The notes beneath the pieces were generated by a model. That model saw only the letters and a program-made list of their open reading frames with translations, was not told the origin of the DNA and did not search any database. A stretch of DNA of 51,765 nt from an uncultured Pseudomonadota bacterium (lineage in GTDB: Bacteria; Myxococcota_A; UBA796; GCA-2862545), in assembly GCA_913061235.1 (NCBI GenBank), contig CAJXTB010000033.1:1-51765 (forward strand), given 5' to 3'. A program made the position numbers and the translations under genes. Shown in pieces: positions 18,231 to 29,100 of this stretch (its first letter is position 1; each line of letters begins with the position of its first letter).

Positions 18231-21200
18231 CTACCGGCGCCGCAGTAGCCCGAGCATGGGAGCGAGCAGCACGAGCCACCACGCCATGGGAGCGGATGTG
18301 CTGGTGCAGCCGCAGCCGCCTTGTGCGACGACGGGGACGTCGACGCAGTCGCTTGGGGCGCCGGAGCACTCGAAGTCGTCTTCGATGGCGCAGTCGACGT
18401 CGCAGCCGTCTCCGGACACTGTGTTTCCGTCGTCGCAGGCTTCTTCGGTATCTACAACGCCGTCACCGCATGTGGGCAGCGGCGTGCAGTCGGAGGGCTC
18501 GCCTTCGCAGTCGAATCCAGGCTCAACGTCGCACTCTTCCGTGCAGCCGTCACCGGTAGCGGTGTTGCCGTCGTCACACACTTCGCCGTCTTCGAGTAGG
18601 CCGTTGCCGCACACAGGCAGCAGGTCGCAATCGGAGGGCTCGCCGGCGCATTCCCAGCCGTCTTCGACGCCACACGCCGCGTCACAACCGTCTCCGGTGG
18701 CCACATTGCCGTCGTCGCAGGTCTCGCCGGGGTCCACGGTGCCATCGCCACAGAAGGGAAGCAAGGTGCAGTCGGAGGGCTCGCCAGCGCACTCCCAGCC
18801 GTCTTCGACCGAACAGGCGTCGTCACAGCCGTCGCCGGCCACAACGTTGCCGTCGTCGCACAGCTCGCCCGCGTCTAGGGTGCCGTCACCGCAGGACTCA
18901 AAGCAGGTGGAGGGTTCGTTCTCGTCGCACTCAAAGTCGTCTTCGATGGTGCAGTTCGCGTCGCAGCCGTCGCCTTGGGTGATGTTGCCATCATCGCAGG
19001 TCTCGTTGGCGTCTAGGCTGCCGTCTCCGCAGGACTCAAAGCAGGTGGAGGGGTCGTTTTCGTCGCATTCCCAGCCATCTTCGACAGTGCAGTTGGTGTT
19101 GCAGCCGTCGCTTGAGACGGTGCCGGCATCGTCGCACTCTTCGTCGGGGTCTACGGTTCCGTCGCCGCAGAAGGGCAGCAGCTCGCAGTCGGAGGGCTCT
19201 GCATCGTCGCAGGTCCACTCGTCTTCGATAGCGCACGAGTCGTCGCAGCCGTCACCGGTGGTGAGGTTTCCGTCGTCGCACAGCTCGCCCGCGTCTAGGG
19301 TGGCGTCTCCGCAGGACTCGGCGCAGTCGGAGGGCTCGCCGTCGCATTCCCAGCCGTCTTCGATGGCGCAGGTGTCGTCGCAGCCATCACCGTTGTCGTC
19401 GTTGCCGTCGTCGCAGGTCTCGCCTTCGGTGATTCGGGCGTCCGCACAGGTGTCTTGGAAGTCGGGCACGCCGTCTTCATCGGCATCTGGCAGGACAAGA
19501 CCCACGCCGCCATCGGAGGGGTCGACGTCGTCTGCCAAGCCGTTGAGGTTGGTGTCCATGAGGTCGTCGACGATGCCGTTGTTGTCTGTGTCGATGCCAC
19601 CCCCTTCAATGATGTCCAGGTCACCGTCGCCATCGGAGTCGAGGTCGAGGAAGTCTGGCGAGGTGTCCGCGTCGGTGTACAGGACGTCCGGTGCCGTGCG
19701 CACGGTGGGGTCGTTGTCGTCCAGGTCGTAGGCAGCGGCGAGTCCGTCGCGGTCGTTGTCTGTGGGGTCGTCGATGACGCCGTCGTGGTTCAGGTCGAGG
19801 TCTGCGCGGCCGTTCTCAGCGATGTCGGGCACGCCGTCGTCGTCTGAGTCGAGGTCTTGGAAGTTGGGGATGCCGTCGCCGTCAAAGTCGATGCTCTGGG
19901 CGAGGGTGTCGCACAGACCGTCTTGGCCCACGTCTTCGCAGTCCACACTGTCGGGGTCGAGGTAGTCGGGCACGCCGTCACGGTCGGTGTCGCCGGACAG
20001 GTCAATGCCGCCAGACTCGTCAATGTCGGAGATGCCGTCGTTGTCCGAGTCAATGTCCGCGAAGTCGGGAATGCCGTCTTGGTCCACGTCAAAGATGACG
20101 CGACCCACGCCGACAGGACTGGGCACGCCGCCTGCGGTGAAGATGACGGTGAGCTCGCCAAAGGTGTTGAACAAGGTGGTGGTGTCCACGGAGCCGTTTG
20201 CGTTGACGGTGCCGGACCCTACGACGTTTCCGGCGACATCTAGTGCTGTCCACTCGCAGGCCGTGTTCGACGTGAGGTCGAGAATGGTTCCGGTGATCTG
20301 TGAGACCGCACAGCCTTGGTGGGCAGACCCTGTGGCGCCGGTTGGACCGGGTTGTAGAGGCGAGGGTGTGGCGCCGTCAAAGCGCACGCGTCCTTCACCA
20401 CCGTGACCGCCTGCGTCGGCAAATCCAGCATTGATGCCCTGTTCGCCGCCGTGGACTTCAACATCTCCATCAAAGGCAAAGTCGTAGGAAGCGAGGAAGA
20501 CTGCGCCGCCAGAGCCGCCACCGCCGCCTGAGGAAGCCGAGCCGGTTGCGCCGGCTTGGCCGCCGTTTCCGCCGTTCGCAAGGACCAGTCCGTCGCCCGA
20601 TAGCGAGCCGTAGCTGACCAGAAGTAGGGCTCCGGCGCCGCCACCTCCGCCGCCTCCGCCGAGGTCTCCGCTTCGCAAGGGCCCGCCTGTGATGAGGCCG
20701 TCACCGCCGCCGCCTCCAGAGCCGCCGAGCAAGGGCAGCAGCGCATCCAGGCCGTTCACGAACCCGCCGCGACCCCCATTGGTCTGACCGTTTCCGCCAG
20801 GGTTTCCTGCTGTGGCGAAGCCGCCGCCACCGCCGCCAGACTCGGTATTGTTGCCTGTTGCCGCACCGCCACCGCCGCCAAAGCCCGCAGCGCCGCCGTT
20901 GCTACCATCTTGTGCCGCCGTTCCACCCACGCCGAAGGGATTGCCGGAACCGCCGCCTCCACCGCTGGTGTTGTAGGTGGTCGGGATGCCGCCACCGCGA
21001 TTGAAGGGACTGTTTCCACCCGCCACATCTGTTGGGGGAAACGCCGCTCCCGCGCCGCCTGGGGCACGGTCAAAGACGATGGATGGAGAGCCACTGCCGC
21101 CGCCAAAGCCGTCTCCGCCGGTGCCTGCAAATCCGCCGGAGCCACCACTCCTTGTGGAGTTGTGTGGACCGCCAGCGCCGCCGCCACCACCGCCGGGTCC

Positions 21201-21902
21201 GCCATGTCCACCGTCGCCGCCATCTAGGCCGGTTTGGTTGCTGTTGGCGCGGGCCAAGCTGTTGTCGCCAAAGTCGCTGCCGCTACCGCCGGATACGTCT
21301 AGAACACCGTCAACAACGGTGTCTCCACGGACAAGTACGAGCACGGGCATGTAGGCTTCGTTGCCGCCGGTGCTGCTGACCGGGTCTGTGGCGTCGAAAG
21401 ACAGGGTGACGCCAGATGGAATCGTCAGGTCGCTGTAGACCACGGTTCCGCCGTCACTACGTAGGCTGCTTGATACGACGATTTCGCCGTTCACAATCCC
21501 GTCACTGTCGCCTACGCCGCCGTCAACGGGGGAGGCGAGGGGCTCGGTGATGCTGAAGACGTTGTCGATGGCGCCGGTTGGCAACACAGCAACCCCATCA
21601 ACTAGAACGTCGCAGTCCTGTGCTTGGGCATCTTCCAGCACAAAGAACACCGTGCTTAGGACGGCGCCACTGATGGGGCTGGCGGGATTTCCGGCGCCGT
21701 CGGACACGGTGGTTGGACCGACCAAGATGTCACTTGAGCAGGACGTGGACAGGACCTCGGTGCCGTCGAATCCACCGTTCGCACTGATGACTGAGACGAC
21801 CACACCCATTCCGGGAGCGGCGGCGTCTGGCTGGACCACGCTCTGTGCGGCAGCGGTCAGTGGGGTGAGGCCAAGGAGGACAGAGAGCAGTCGTGTGTTC
21901 AT
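18231..21902 (-). CDS. MYXO-CTERM surface protein with Gly-rich, acidic and DUF4215 repeats
   Basis: 1223 residues. The signal peptide (MNTRLLSVLLGLTPLTAAA) is followed by a ~200-residue domain, then a glycine-rich region at ~235-500 (GGGGGGAGG and GGSGGFAGTGGDGFGG types) ending in a jelly-roll-like segment. Residues ~610-830 carry acidic DxDxDG thrombospondin type-3-like repeats that should bind calcium. Next come eight copies of the DUF4215 Cys-rich repeat (C-G-D-G-x-L-D-x-G-E-x-C-D-D-G-N ... G-D-G-C). The tail is G-C-G-C-T-S, a hydrophobic segment (WWLVLLAPMLGLL) and R-R-R, a clear MYXO-CTERM signal, so the protein should be processed by a myxosortase and attached at the cell surface. A large calcium-stiffened surface protein is inferred; its ligand is unknown. 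Confidence 0.92.
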   Translation of the reverse strand: MNTRLLSVLLGLTPLTAAAQSVVQPDAAAPGMGVVVSVISANGGFDGTEVLSTSCSSDILVGPTTVSDGAGNPASPISGAVLSTVFFVLEDAQAQDCDVLVDGVAVLPTGAIDNVFSITEPLASPVDGGVGDSDGIVNGEIVVSSSLRSDGGTVVYSDLTIPSGVTLSFDATDPVSSTGGNEAYMPVLVLVRGDTVVDGVLDVSGGSGSDFGDNSLARANSNQTGLDGGDGGHGGPGGGGGGAGGPHNSTRSGGSGGFAGTGGDGFGGGSGSPSIVFDRAPGGAGAAFPPTDVAGGNSPFNRGGGIPTTYNTSGGGGGSGNPFGVGGTAAQDGSNGGAAGFGGGGGAATGNNTESGGGGGGFATAGNPGGNGQTNGGRGGFVNGLDALLPLLGGSGGGGGDGLITGGPLRSGDLGGGGGGGGAGALLLVSYGSLSGDGLVLANGGNGGQAGATGSASSGGGGGSGGAVFLASYDFAFDGDVEVHGGEQGINAGFADAGGHGGEGRVRFDGATPSPLQPGPTGATGSAHQGCAVSQITGTILDLTSNTACEWTALDVAGNVVGSGTVNANGSVDTTTLFNTFGELTVIFTAGGVPSPVGVGRVIFDVDQDGIPDFADIDSDNDGISDIDESGGIDLSGDTDRDGVPDYLDPDSVDCEDVGQDGLCDTLAQSIDFDGDGIPNFQDLDSDDDGVPDIAENGRADLDLNHDGVIDDPTDNDRDGLAAAYDLDDNDPTVRTAPDVLYTDADTSPDFLDLDSDGDGDLDIIEGGGIDTDNNGIVDDLMDTNLNGLADDVDPSDGGVGLVLPDADEDGVPDFQDTCADARITEGETCDDGNDDNGDGCDDTCAIEDGWECDGEPSDCAESCGDATLDAGELCDDGNLTTGDGCDDSCAIEDEWTCDDAEPSDCELLPFCGDGTVDPDEECDDAGTVSSDGCNTNCTVEDGWECDENDPSTCFESCGDGSLDANETCDDGNITQGDGCDANCTIEDDFECDENEPSTCFESCGDGTLDAGELCDDGNVVAGDGCDDACSVEDGWECAGEPSDCTLLPFCGDGTVDPGETCDDGNVATGDGCDAACGVEDGWECAGEPSDCDLLPVCGNGLLEDGEVCDDGNTATGDGCTEECDVEPGFDCEGEPSDCTPLPTCGDGVVDTEEACDDGNTVSGDGCDVDCAIEDDFECSGAPSDCVDVPVVAQGGCGCTSTSAPMAWWLVLLAPMLGLLRRR

Positions 21903-21965
21903 CTGGCCACTATAGACGAGCGGGCACGCGGGTGTTGGTGATTCACCCGCGTGCTGACACGTTGA

Positions 21966-22439
21966 CTACTGTGCGGCGGTAATCGTGAATGCGGTCTGGC
22001 AGGGCAAGGTGATCTCTGCATCAGCGGCGAAGAGGTCGCAGTCTGCTCCTTCGCAGCTGTAGTTGAGGGACAGCTCACCCGGGTCGAGCGTGGACTCGTC
22101 AGCGAACGTGCCGCCCAATGACCAAGCGAGGGTAAGCATCGCATCACCATCGTCTCCGCCGGCGTCTTGGGTCTGGACGACCTCTTCGCAGACCAGGTCA
22201 CTCTTGTCCATTTCGCAGTCGAAGGTCACGCCGTCGCTGTCGCCAATGCTCACAGTGACCGCGTCTTCATCGATGGCGAGGGTGATGACCTCCTCTTCAA
22301 TGTCGGCCTCTCCGCCGAGCTCGCACGTGTCGACGCCGACGGTTGCGGAGGTGATGGCGTACTGCCCCGGCAGCGGCTCAATCGAGCCGCAGGCGGCGAG
22401 GGTCAAGACGAAAGCGGCCAAGGAAAAAATGCGAGTCAT
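21966..22439 (-). CDS. small lipoprotein of unknown function
   Basis: 157 residues from the ATG at 22439, where GAGGAG gives a good ribosome site; the upstream in-frame extension has no signal. The signal peptide ends in the lipobox L-A-A-C. The mature part is acidic and probably all-beta, with four to six cysteines (DTCELGG, FDCEMDKSDLVCEE, SCEGADCD) that could form disulphides. I do not recognise the family. It lies 63 bases upstream of the MYXO-CTERM protein on the same strand and may be cotranscribed with it. Confidence 0.8.
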   Translation of the reverse strand: MTRIFSLAAFVLTLAACGSIEPLPGQYAITSATVGVDTCELGGEADIEEEVITLAIDEDAVTVSIGDSDGVTFDCEMDKSDLVCEEVVQTQDAGGDDGDAMLTLAWSLGGTFADESTLDPGELSLNYSCEGADCDLFAADAEITLPCQTAFTITAAQ

Positions 22440-22671
22440 GAGGTCTCCTCTGAAGGATGCAACAGGGTGATGTGCTGCATGTCGGTAGGGTGGCGCTGGT
22501 CTGAACACCTGGCGATTACAGGTGATGTCGCGCTTGTACCATTTTGCGGAATGGTCGTGGTGAAAGCTGCTGAACATCGATGTTGTCGTTGCCCCACAAG
22601 CGGTGCCACTCCACGTTGACCTCTAGATTCGTTGCGCGTACCCCCAGGGTTTGAGAGTGCGCGCTACGCGG

Positions 22672-24390
22672 CTAGATGTGGCGCTTGAACCAGAAGAGTT
22701 GGTGGATGCTGCCAGTTGGCGCTGACATGTACGCTTTGGTCATGCCGAGACCGCTGTCCCAGGCCGTCGTCAGGGTGAGCGTGTCTCCCCATTGCTGTGT
22801 CTTTACGTAGTAGAGGCTTGGACTCTCGCCGCGACCCTGGGTGAAGTTGGGGTGTCCGCCGTAGTTGTCCATGGTCCACAATTGATTCTGGTACGGATTT
22901 CCGGCTTGGCCTTCGGTGATTGCTGGGTTGCCGTTCAGTTTCCCGGCGAGGATGGGCAGGGAACCGTCTTGGATGTTCCAGATGCGCCAGTAGGCTCCGT
23001 AGGCGGTGAAGGCCCAGCGAGAGCTGGGTTGTGTACCGATCTCGCTGCTGAAGTGTGCGCGTCGGTACTGATCGAGGGTCAGGTCCATGCTCTGTGTGCG
23101 GCCGCTCCCTATGGTGTGCACGGTGTAGTTATTGGTCGGGCTGAAGAACGGCGTGGTGAACTCGGGCCGGTCGGGGAAGCTCAGCCTCTCGCCGTTGATG
23201 CCGCGTAGGTCGTTGTCCAAGCGGATTTCGAAGGCTGTCTCATACTCCTGCCATTCGTTTGTGGGCGTGAAGGTCAGCTGGTTTCCGTCCACGGTGACGA
23301 CGCCCGGCACGGTGTAGTTGCTGACGTCCATCATGGTTCGACTAGCACGCGGCTGGATGCTGTCGTTGGTCACGGATGCCGGGTCGATGTCGACGTTGAA
23401 GGTCATGACGAGGGGTGTATCGATCGACACATTGGTGTTTCCGTCGGCTGGTGAGACGGTGTCCCAGTCCAGGGACCCGACGGTGCGGAAGGTGACGACG
23501 GTGTTGGTCTCGGCACCCATTCCATCAACGTCGACCACATCTGTGTTGAGAGTCAGCGTGTAGTTGGTTTTGGCGTCGAGCCAGGAGTAGGGGTCGAAGG
23601 TGACAGTGCTGCCGTCTACCGACAAGTTTCCGCCAATGTCGTTTCCACCCGAGTCGACCAGAGTGACCGACGTATTGACCACGCTGTCTGGGGCGACGTC
23701 GTTGTTGAAGGTGGCGGACAGGATGATGTCTTGGGAGACGTTTGTGGCGCCGTTGCTGGGCACGCTGGACGTGAAGCGGAAGCCGTCATCTGCCACGGTG
23801 GTGAAGGACCACTCGTAGTCTTGGGTGGTTCCGGCGCTTGCTGCACCGGCCTCATTGGCCAATTCTTCAGGAACGACGGCCCCCGCCTTGAGGATGGCGA
23901 TGTACCGTCTGCCGGGCTCAAGCTCATTGGTTGGCTGGAAGCCCCAGATCACAGAGACCAGCTCATCTGGGCCTTCTCCGTACACCACGTTGCCGGCAAC
24001 GGGCACGCCGTCGAGCTGGAGTTGAACGCCGCCGCCTGACACGTCTGCGGCAGTAAAGGGTAGGTCCATCTGGATGGCTGGGACAATGTCGAGTGCCACA
24101 TCAATCGAAGCGTCTGCGGGTTGGTAGCCGGCGACGGTGAGCTCTAGGAAGGCCGGATTGTCGTCTGCGCACTCGAATCCGTCGTCGTCATTGCCGGAGC
24201 AGTCCAGACACGGCCCATCCTCTGTGATGAACCCGTCCTCACAGAAGACGACAGTGTCGCCCGCACAGACGTTGGTTCGGTCCTCAACGCCCTCGCATTC
24301 GGGGTCGGGGGATTCGCCACAGCCTGGAAGGAAGACGGCCAGTGCTGCGGTGAGGAGGAGTGGATGAGACATGGAGGGGCGAACAGACAT
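22672..24390 (-). CDS. lipoprotein with bacterial Ig-like (SbsA/Big_5-type) domains
   Basis: 572 residues from the ATG at 24390 (CCGGAG upstream); the frame is open further upstream, but without a signal peptide. The signal ends in the lipobox L-P-G-C, followed by a short Cys-rich segment (residues ~30-65) resembling an EGF-like or Myxococcus Cys-rich motif. At least three Ig-like beta-sandwich repeats follow, each with the SbsA-type pattern: P-x-[DN]-[GA]-x-[TD]-[NA]-V-[SD] near the start (SNGATNVSQDI, ADGNTNVSIDT), a mid-strand x-F-[ND]-x-[DP]-[IV], and a late NYTLTL. The last ~150 residues are aromatic-rich (GAYWRIWNIQDG, QNQLWTMDNYGG, RHI end), perhaps a ricin- or lectin-like module. Inferred role: extended outer-membrane adhesin or scaffold. 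Confidence 0.82.
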   Translation of the reverse strand: MSVRPSMSHPLLLTAALAVFLPGCGESPDPECEGVEDRTNVCAGDTVVFCEDGFITEDGPCLDCSGNDDDGFECADDNPAFLELTVAGYQPADASIDVALDIVPAIQMDLPFTAADVSGGGVQLQLDGVPVAGNVVYGEGPDELVSVIWGFQPTNELEPGRRYIAILKAGAVVPEELANEAGAASAGTTQDYEWSFTTVADDGFRFTSSVPSNGATNVSQDIILSATFNNDVAPDSVVNTSVTLVDSGGNDIGGNLSVDGSTVTFDPYSWLDAKTNYTLTLNTDVVDVDGMGAETNTVVTFRTVGSLDWDTVSPADGNTNVSIDTPLVMTFNVDIDPASVTNDSIQPRASRTMMDVSNYTVPGVVTVDGNQLTFTPTNEWQEYETAFEIRLDNDLRGINGERLSFPDRPEFTTPFFSPTNNYTVHTIGSGRTQSMDLTLDQYRRAHFSSEIGTQPSSRWAFTAYGAYWRIWNIQDGSLPILAGKLNGNPAITEGQAGNPYQNQLWTMDNYGGHPNFTQGRGESPSLYYVKTQQWGDTLTLTTAWDSGLGMTKAYMSAPTGSIHQLFWFKRHI

Positions 24391-24592
24391 GGCAGGCTCC
24401 GGCGTATTGTGGGGCTCGGATTGAGCGGCTTGGGTCGGATTGAGTAGCTTGAAGGACAGTATCGGTTGGCCGAGTGAATGCCTATTGCAGCCTGTTTCAA
24501 GTCTGCTATCGTGGAGTGGGAGGATGGTGAGACAGGCCGTGCTGCTGGCTGACGACCGGCCAATTGGCAGAACGCGTCGAACAATTTGAGCA

Positions 24593-26128
24593 ATGTTCTC
24601 AAGTTTTGGTCTAGGTCGCCGATTGGTCCTAAAAGGGGGTTGCATCCAAATCGTGGGCCAACAACAGAACGAACCGTCAGGTGTTCCCGCGGGAGACGAT
24701 GTTGAGGCGGTAATGCGTCGACAGCTGGTCTTTTCGGTGGCGGTATTCCTAGGGGTTGTTGGGCCCGTTTTTTCGCTCATGAACCTGATCCATCCGTCGG
24801 GCATGCCGGCAACGATTGCTGGGTTTGCCTACGCGGCGTGGACCTGGAGCGTCGTGCTGCAGCTAGGGATGGGAGTCTCCTCGCGGTTGTGTGCTCAGCA
24901 GCTATTAACAGGGTTTGTACTGTGTTTGACGGTGGTGTCGTTTTGCATGGGCGGTGTGCTGGCTCTTCCGGTCGCCTGGGTCGCTTTTGCCCCAGCGCTC
25001 GGACTGACCATGGATGGTCCGGTCGTTGCGATTCGGTCCGGCATCTTGTCGGTCGGAGCCATTCTCTTCCTTGGGGTGATGACCGGGATGGACTGGGTCT
25101 ATCCAATGGTCCTTGTTCCCGATCTGGGCGCTGTATTGTTCACCTTAAATGCCTTGAGTATGGCCTTCATCCTCATTGTGCTGGGGCGTACCGGGGAGCG
25201 GATGAATCAGGCTGCGCGAGACGCACTGCAACGCTCCAATGATGTCCTCTCGCAAGAAGTCAGCGACCACGAACAGACCCGCGACCGCTTGAACCGAACT
25301 CACCTGGACGTTGTTGCTGCGGCCCACATTGCGGGCGCCGCTCAGATGGCAACGGGCATCCTGCACAACCTCGGAAATGCGCTCAACGCCGTACTCGTCT
25401 CGACTGGCCTCGCTGAGGCTCAGCTGGGGTCCATGCGCGTGAATAGGGTAGAGGCTTTGGCAGACCTGATTGAACCGCAAGTTGGGGAAAAGGCGAGCCA
25501 ATACTCACGTATGCTCGCAGCGGACTTGGAAGCCTCGCGAACGGGTCTTCGAGAGGAACTCCGAGGCATACGGCAGTCTGTCGAACATGCGGTCGCCATT
25601 GTGTCGACCCAGCAGCGCCATGCGGTCCGAACCAGTGTCACGGAGCGGGTGAAGGTCTCGGAAGTACTGGCTGACGCACTGTCACTGTCGGGTCGCGTTG
25701 ATTCTTCGGTTCGAGTGGAGGTTCTGTGTGAAGACCTCCCGATGGTGGTCATTGACCGACACCGAGTCCTGCAGATTGTGACCAACCTGGTCACGAATGC
25801 CTACGACGCTCTCAGCGCTTCGGATGACGGATGGGTGTTGGTGAACGCCAGCTCCGGTCTGGATGGAGAGCTTGTGGTCACTGTGACCGACAACGGTAAG
25901 GGCATTGACTCCGAAGACCTAAAGCGGGTCTTCGCTCATGGTTTCACGACACGGGAAGACGGACATGGGTTTGGTCTGCACGCCTCTGCTATCGCCGCAC
26001 AAGAGCTTGGCGGTGCGCTGGCTACGTACAGTGCCGGACTCGGACTGGGCGCTTGTTTTACCCTGTCGATTCCGTCTCCGTGGGACGAGAGTGATGTGGG
26101 GTTGATGGACCAACAGCGCCATGGGTGA
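24593..26128 (+). CDS. membrane sensor histidine kinase
   Basis: 511 residues from the ATG at 24593; the ATG at 24713 (GAGG upstream) would remove 40 polar residues and is equally plausible. Residues ~42-205 contain about six hydrophobic segments, so sensing is probably within the membrane. A coiled region at ~210-245 leads to the dimerisation helix with His258 in ATGILHNLGNALN, a phosphoacceptor form in which N-x-G-N follows the histidine instead of the classical E-[IL]-[RN]-x-P-L. The ATPase domain has the N box (NLVTNAYDAL), G1 (DNGKGID), the F-like TTREDGHGFGLH and a final G2-like segment. No response regulator is adjacent, so it is an orphan kinase. It is divergent from the Ig-like lipoprotein and convergent with the RND pump. 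Confidence 0.9.
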   Translation: MFSSFGLGRRLVLKGGCIQIVGQQQNEPSGVPAGDDVEAVMRRQLVFSVAVFLGVVGPVFSLMNLIHPSGMPATIAGFAYAAWTWSVVLQLGMGVSSRLCAQQLLTGFVLCLTVVSFCMGGVLALPVAWVAFAPALGLTMDGPVVAIRSGILSVGAILFLGVMTGMDWVYPMVLVPDLGAVLFTLNALSMAFILIVLGRTGERMNQAARDALQRSNDVLSQEVSDHEQTRDRLNRTHLDVVAAAHIAGAAQMATGILHNLGNALNAVLVSTGLAEAQLGSMRVNRVEALADLIEPQVGEKASQYSRMLAADLEASRTGLREELRGIRQSVEHAVAIVSTQQRHAVRTSVTERVKVSEVLADALSLSGRVDSSVRVEVLCEDLPMVVIDRHRVLQIVTNLVTNAYDALSASDDGWVLVNASSGLDGELVVTVTDNGKGIDSEDLKRVFAHGFTTREDGHGFGLHASAIAAQELGGALATYSAGLGLGACFTLSIPSPWDESDVGLMDQQRHG

Positions 26129-26148
26129 GTGAAGCGGCTGTGTGCCCG

Positions 26149-29100
26149 TCAGCTCGAAGAGACGTCCGTCGCAGGCGGCTTTCCGTAGCGTACATACAGC
26201 ACGGGTAGAACGTACAGAACCAAGAGGGTCGAGCTGCTCAATCCGCCTAGAATCACCGCCGCCATGGGCGCTTGAATCTCATTGCCTGGCTCTCCAGCCG
26301 CCCACGCAATCGGGACCAACGCCAGAGCGGTGCCAATCGCCGTCATCAACACGGGTACCAGTCGCTCCTCACTGCCACGCAGTACCGCTTGCAACAGCGA
26401 CGCCCCTTCGGTCTGAAGCAGGTGATGGTAGTGCGTGACGAGAAGGATTCCGTTGCGAGTCGCAATGCCGAACAGGGTAATAAAGCCGACCAGCGAGGCG
26501 ATGGACAGCACACCGCCGGTTGTCGCCACGACCAACACGCCGCCAATGAGTGCCAGCGGTAGGTTCACCATCACGAGCAGTGCGTCGCGACGCGAGTTCA
26601 GGGCGGACCACAGCAACCCGAACATCACCAAGATGGCTACGAGCGACAGGCCGGTGATGGTCTTTGTGGCCTTCTCGGCGCTCTCGCCTTGTCCGCCGAT
26701 TTCGAAGTAGGTCCCTGGGGGAAGAGGCGGAATTGCGGCGCGAATGTCGGCGGTCACGCTGGCAATGTCTCGGCCTTCAACGTTCGCCATCACCACAATG
26801 CGTCGCTTGGCATTTTCGCGCTGGATGAGATTTGGACCGAGCGTTCGTTCGACGGATGCGACCTGTGACAGGGCGGTGAAGCGCTGCCCGTCAGCATCGA
26901 TGGGGGCGTTGGCGAGGGCGTCTAGGTCGGCGCGGTAGCGGTCGGGGTAGCGGACCACAAGGTCGACTGCGCGGCCGTCTTGCCACCACTGTCCTGCGGG
27001 ATGCCCAACCAGGGCCATCTCCACCCACTCCGCGACTTCCCCCGGCGTCAGACCAAGCACAGCGAGCGGCCCGTAGCGCGGTCGGACGAGTACCTGGGGC
27101 ACCTCGGTCTGCTGCTCGATGGACAGGTCCACGAGGCCTTCAACATCTGCGATGGCGGTCTGGATGTCGCGGGCTGCGCGTCGTAGGTCGCCCAAGTCGT
27201 CGCCAAACACCTTGATGGCGAGGGACGTCTTGACCCCCGACAGCATGTGTTCGATGCGGTGTCCGATAGGCTGGCCAACGCTGACAACGAGGCCCGGAAC
27301 CTGTGCGGCCTCGCGAAGAGCGGAGGCGGCGTCGTGCCGGTCGGCGCCTTCGCGAACGGTCACCTCCAGCTCGCTGAACTGTACGTCCTGGGCGTGTTCG
27401 TCCCGCTCGGCCCGGCCGGTGCGTCGGACGACGGCTTCGACCATGGGTAGTGCGACAACGCGGTCTTCTAGGCGCTGGACCATGGCGTCGGAGTCGGAGA
27501 GCGGCGTGCCTGGGGGAGTTGCTGCGGACAGCGTGAAGGCCCCCTCGTTGAACGCTGGCAGGAAGGAGCGGCCGAACAGGCCCATGGCACCGAGTGACAG
27601 GACCGCGCCTAGGAACGATGCGGTGAGAACGGTACGAGGTGCGGCCAGGGACCAGCGAAGCGTTGGGCGGTAGATGGCTTTTAGGGCTCGAACAACGCGG
27701 GAGTCGCCGTCGTGTCCGTCTGCTGGAACGTCTGTGAGGAGCAGGCTGCACAGAGCTGGTGTGACGGTCACGGCGACCACGAGTGAGGCGAGCAGGCTGG
27801 CGACGTATGCGGTTCCTAGCGGGGCCAACAGCCTGCCTTCGAGGCCGTCGAAGAAGAACAGGGGCAGGAAGACAACCACGATGATGGCTGTCGCGTAGAC
27901 GATGGAGCCGCGAATCTCGACAGAGGCGTTGTAGACGGTGTCGAGCAGGTCAGCCCGCTCGGCTTCGGGCTGAGAGGCGCGCAAGCGCAGGCGTCTGTAG
28001 ACGTTTTCGACGTCGATGATGGCGTCATCTACAAGGGCGCCAATGGCAATGGCGAGGCCGCCCAACGTCATGGTGTTGAAGCCCGCGCCCAGTGCGGAGA
28101 GGGTCAGCACGCCAGCGAGCATGGACAGCGGTAGGGCGAGCAGAGAGATGAGGGTGGTTCGCCAGTTCGCGAGGAACACAGTGAGCAACAACACCACGAG
28201 AATCGCGCTCTCGATGAGGTGGGTGCGCACGTTTCCAATGGCGGTCGAGATGAAGCGGGACTGGCGGAAGCCCTTGCGGTGAAGGGTCATGCCGTCGGGA
28301 AGGGTGGCTTCGACCTGGTCTAGCGCCTCATCAATGCGTGCGGTCAGGGCGAGGGTGTTGGCCTCGGGCTGCTTCTGAACGGCGAGCACAATTCCGGGCT
28401 CGCCATCGAGTGCTGCGGTGCCGCGTGCGAGTGCCGCACCCATCTCAATATCCGCGACTTGGTGCAGCAGGATGGGCACGCCATGAACGCGGGCGATGAC
28501 GATCTGACCGAGCTCTTCGAGGGTCTCTGCGCGTCCGATTCCGCGAACCAGGTATTCGCTGTGGCCACTTGTGATGAAGCCGCCAGGAGCGTTCTCGTTG
28601 GCACCCTGAAGCGCGTCCAGCACCTGTCGTAGGCCAATGTGAACACTCTCGAGTGCGCCGGGGTCTAGGATGACCTGGACTTGCCGCAGCTCGCCGCCAA
28701 TCGGAGTGACCTGGGCCACGCCGGGAATGCCGAGCAGGCGTCGGCGCAGCTCCCAGTCTGCGTAGTCGCGCATCTCCATCGGGTCGGTGGTTTCGTCTCC
28801 GGACAGGCCGAGGAACAGGATTTCGCCCATGATGGAAGACATGGGAGCAATGAGCGGAGCGGGAATGTCGTCCGGAAGGGCGTTCTGGGCGGTCTGAAGT
28901 CGCTCAGTGACGACCTGGCGGGCGCGGTACGGGTCGGTGTCCCACTCGAACTCGGCCCACACCACCGAGATGCCAATGCCGGACGAACTGCGCAGGCGAC
29001 GCAGTCCAGGAGTGCCTGTGAGTGCGGTCTCGAGCGGAATGGTGACGAGTGTTTCCACTTCGTCTGGCGCCATGCCGTGGGACTCGGTGAGCAGAGTGAC

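Noticed and set aside
18190-19731. 513-codon forward frame opposite the MYXO-CTERM protein
   Set aside because: Its Ser/Gln/Pro-rich repeats mirror the DUF4215 repeats of the gene on the other strand, which has a signal peptide, known repeats and a sorting tail.
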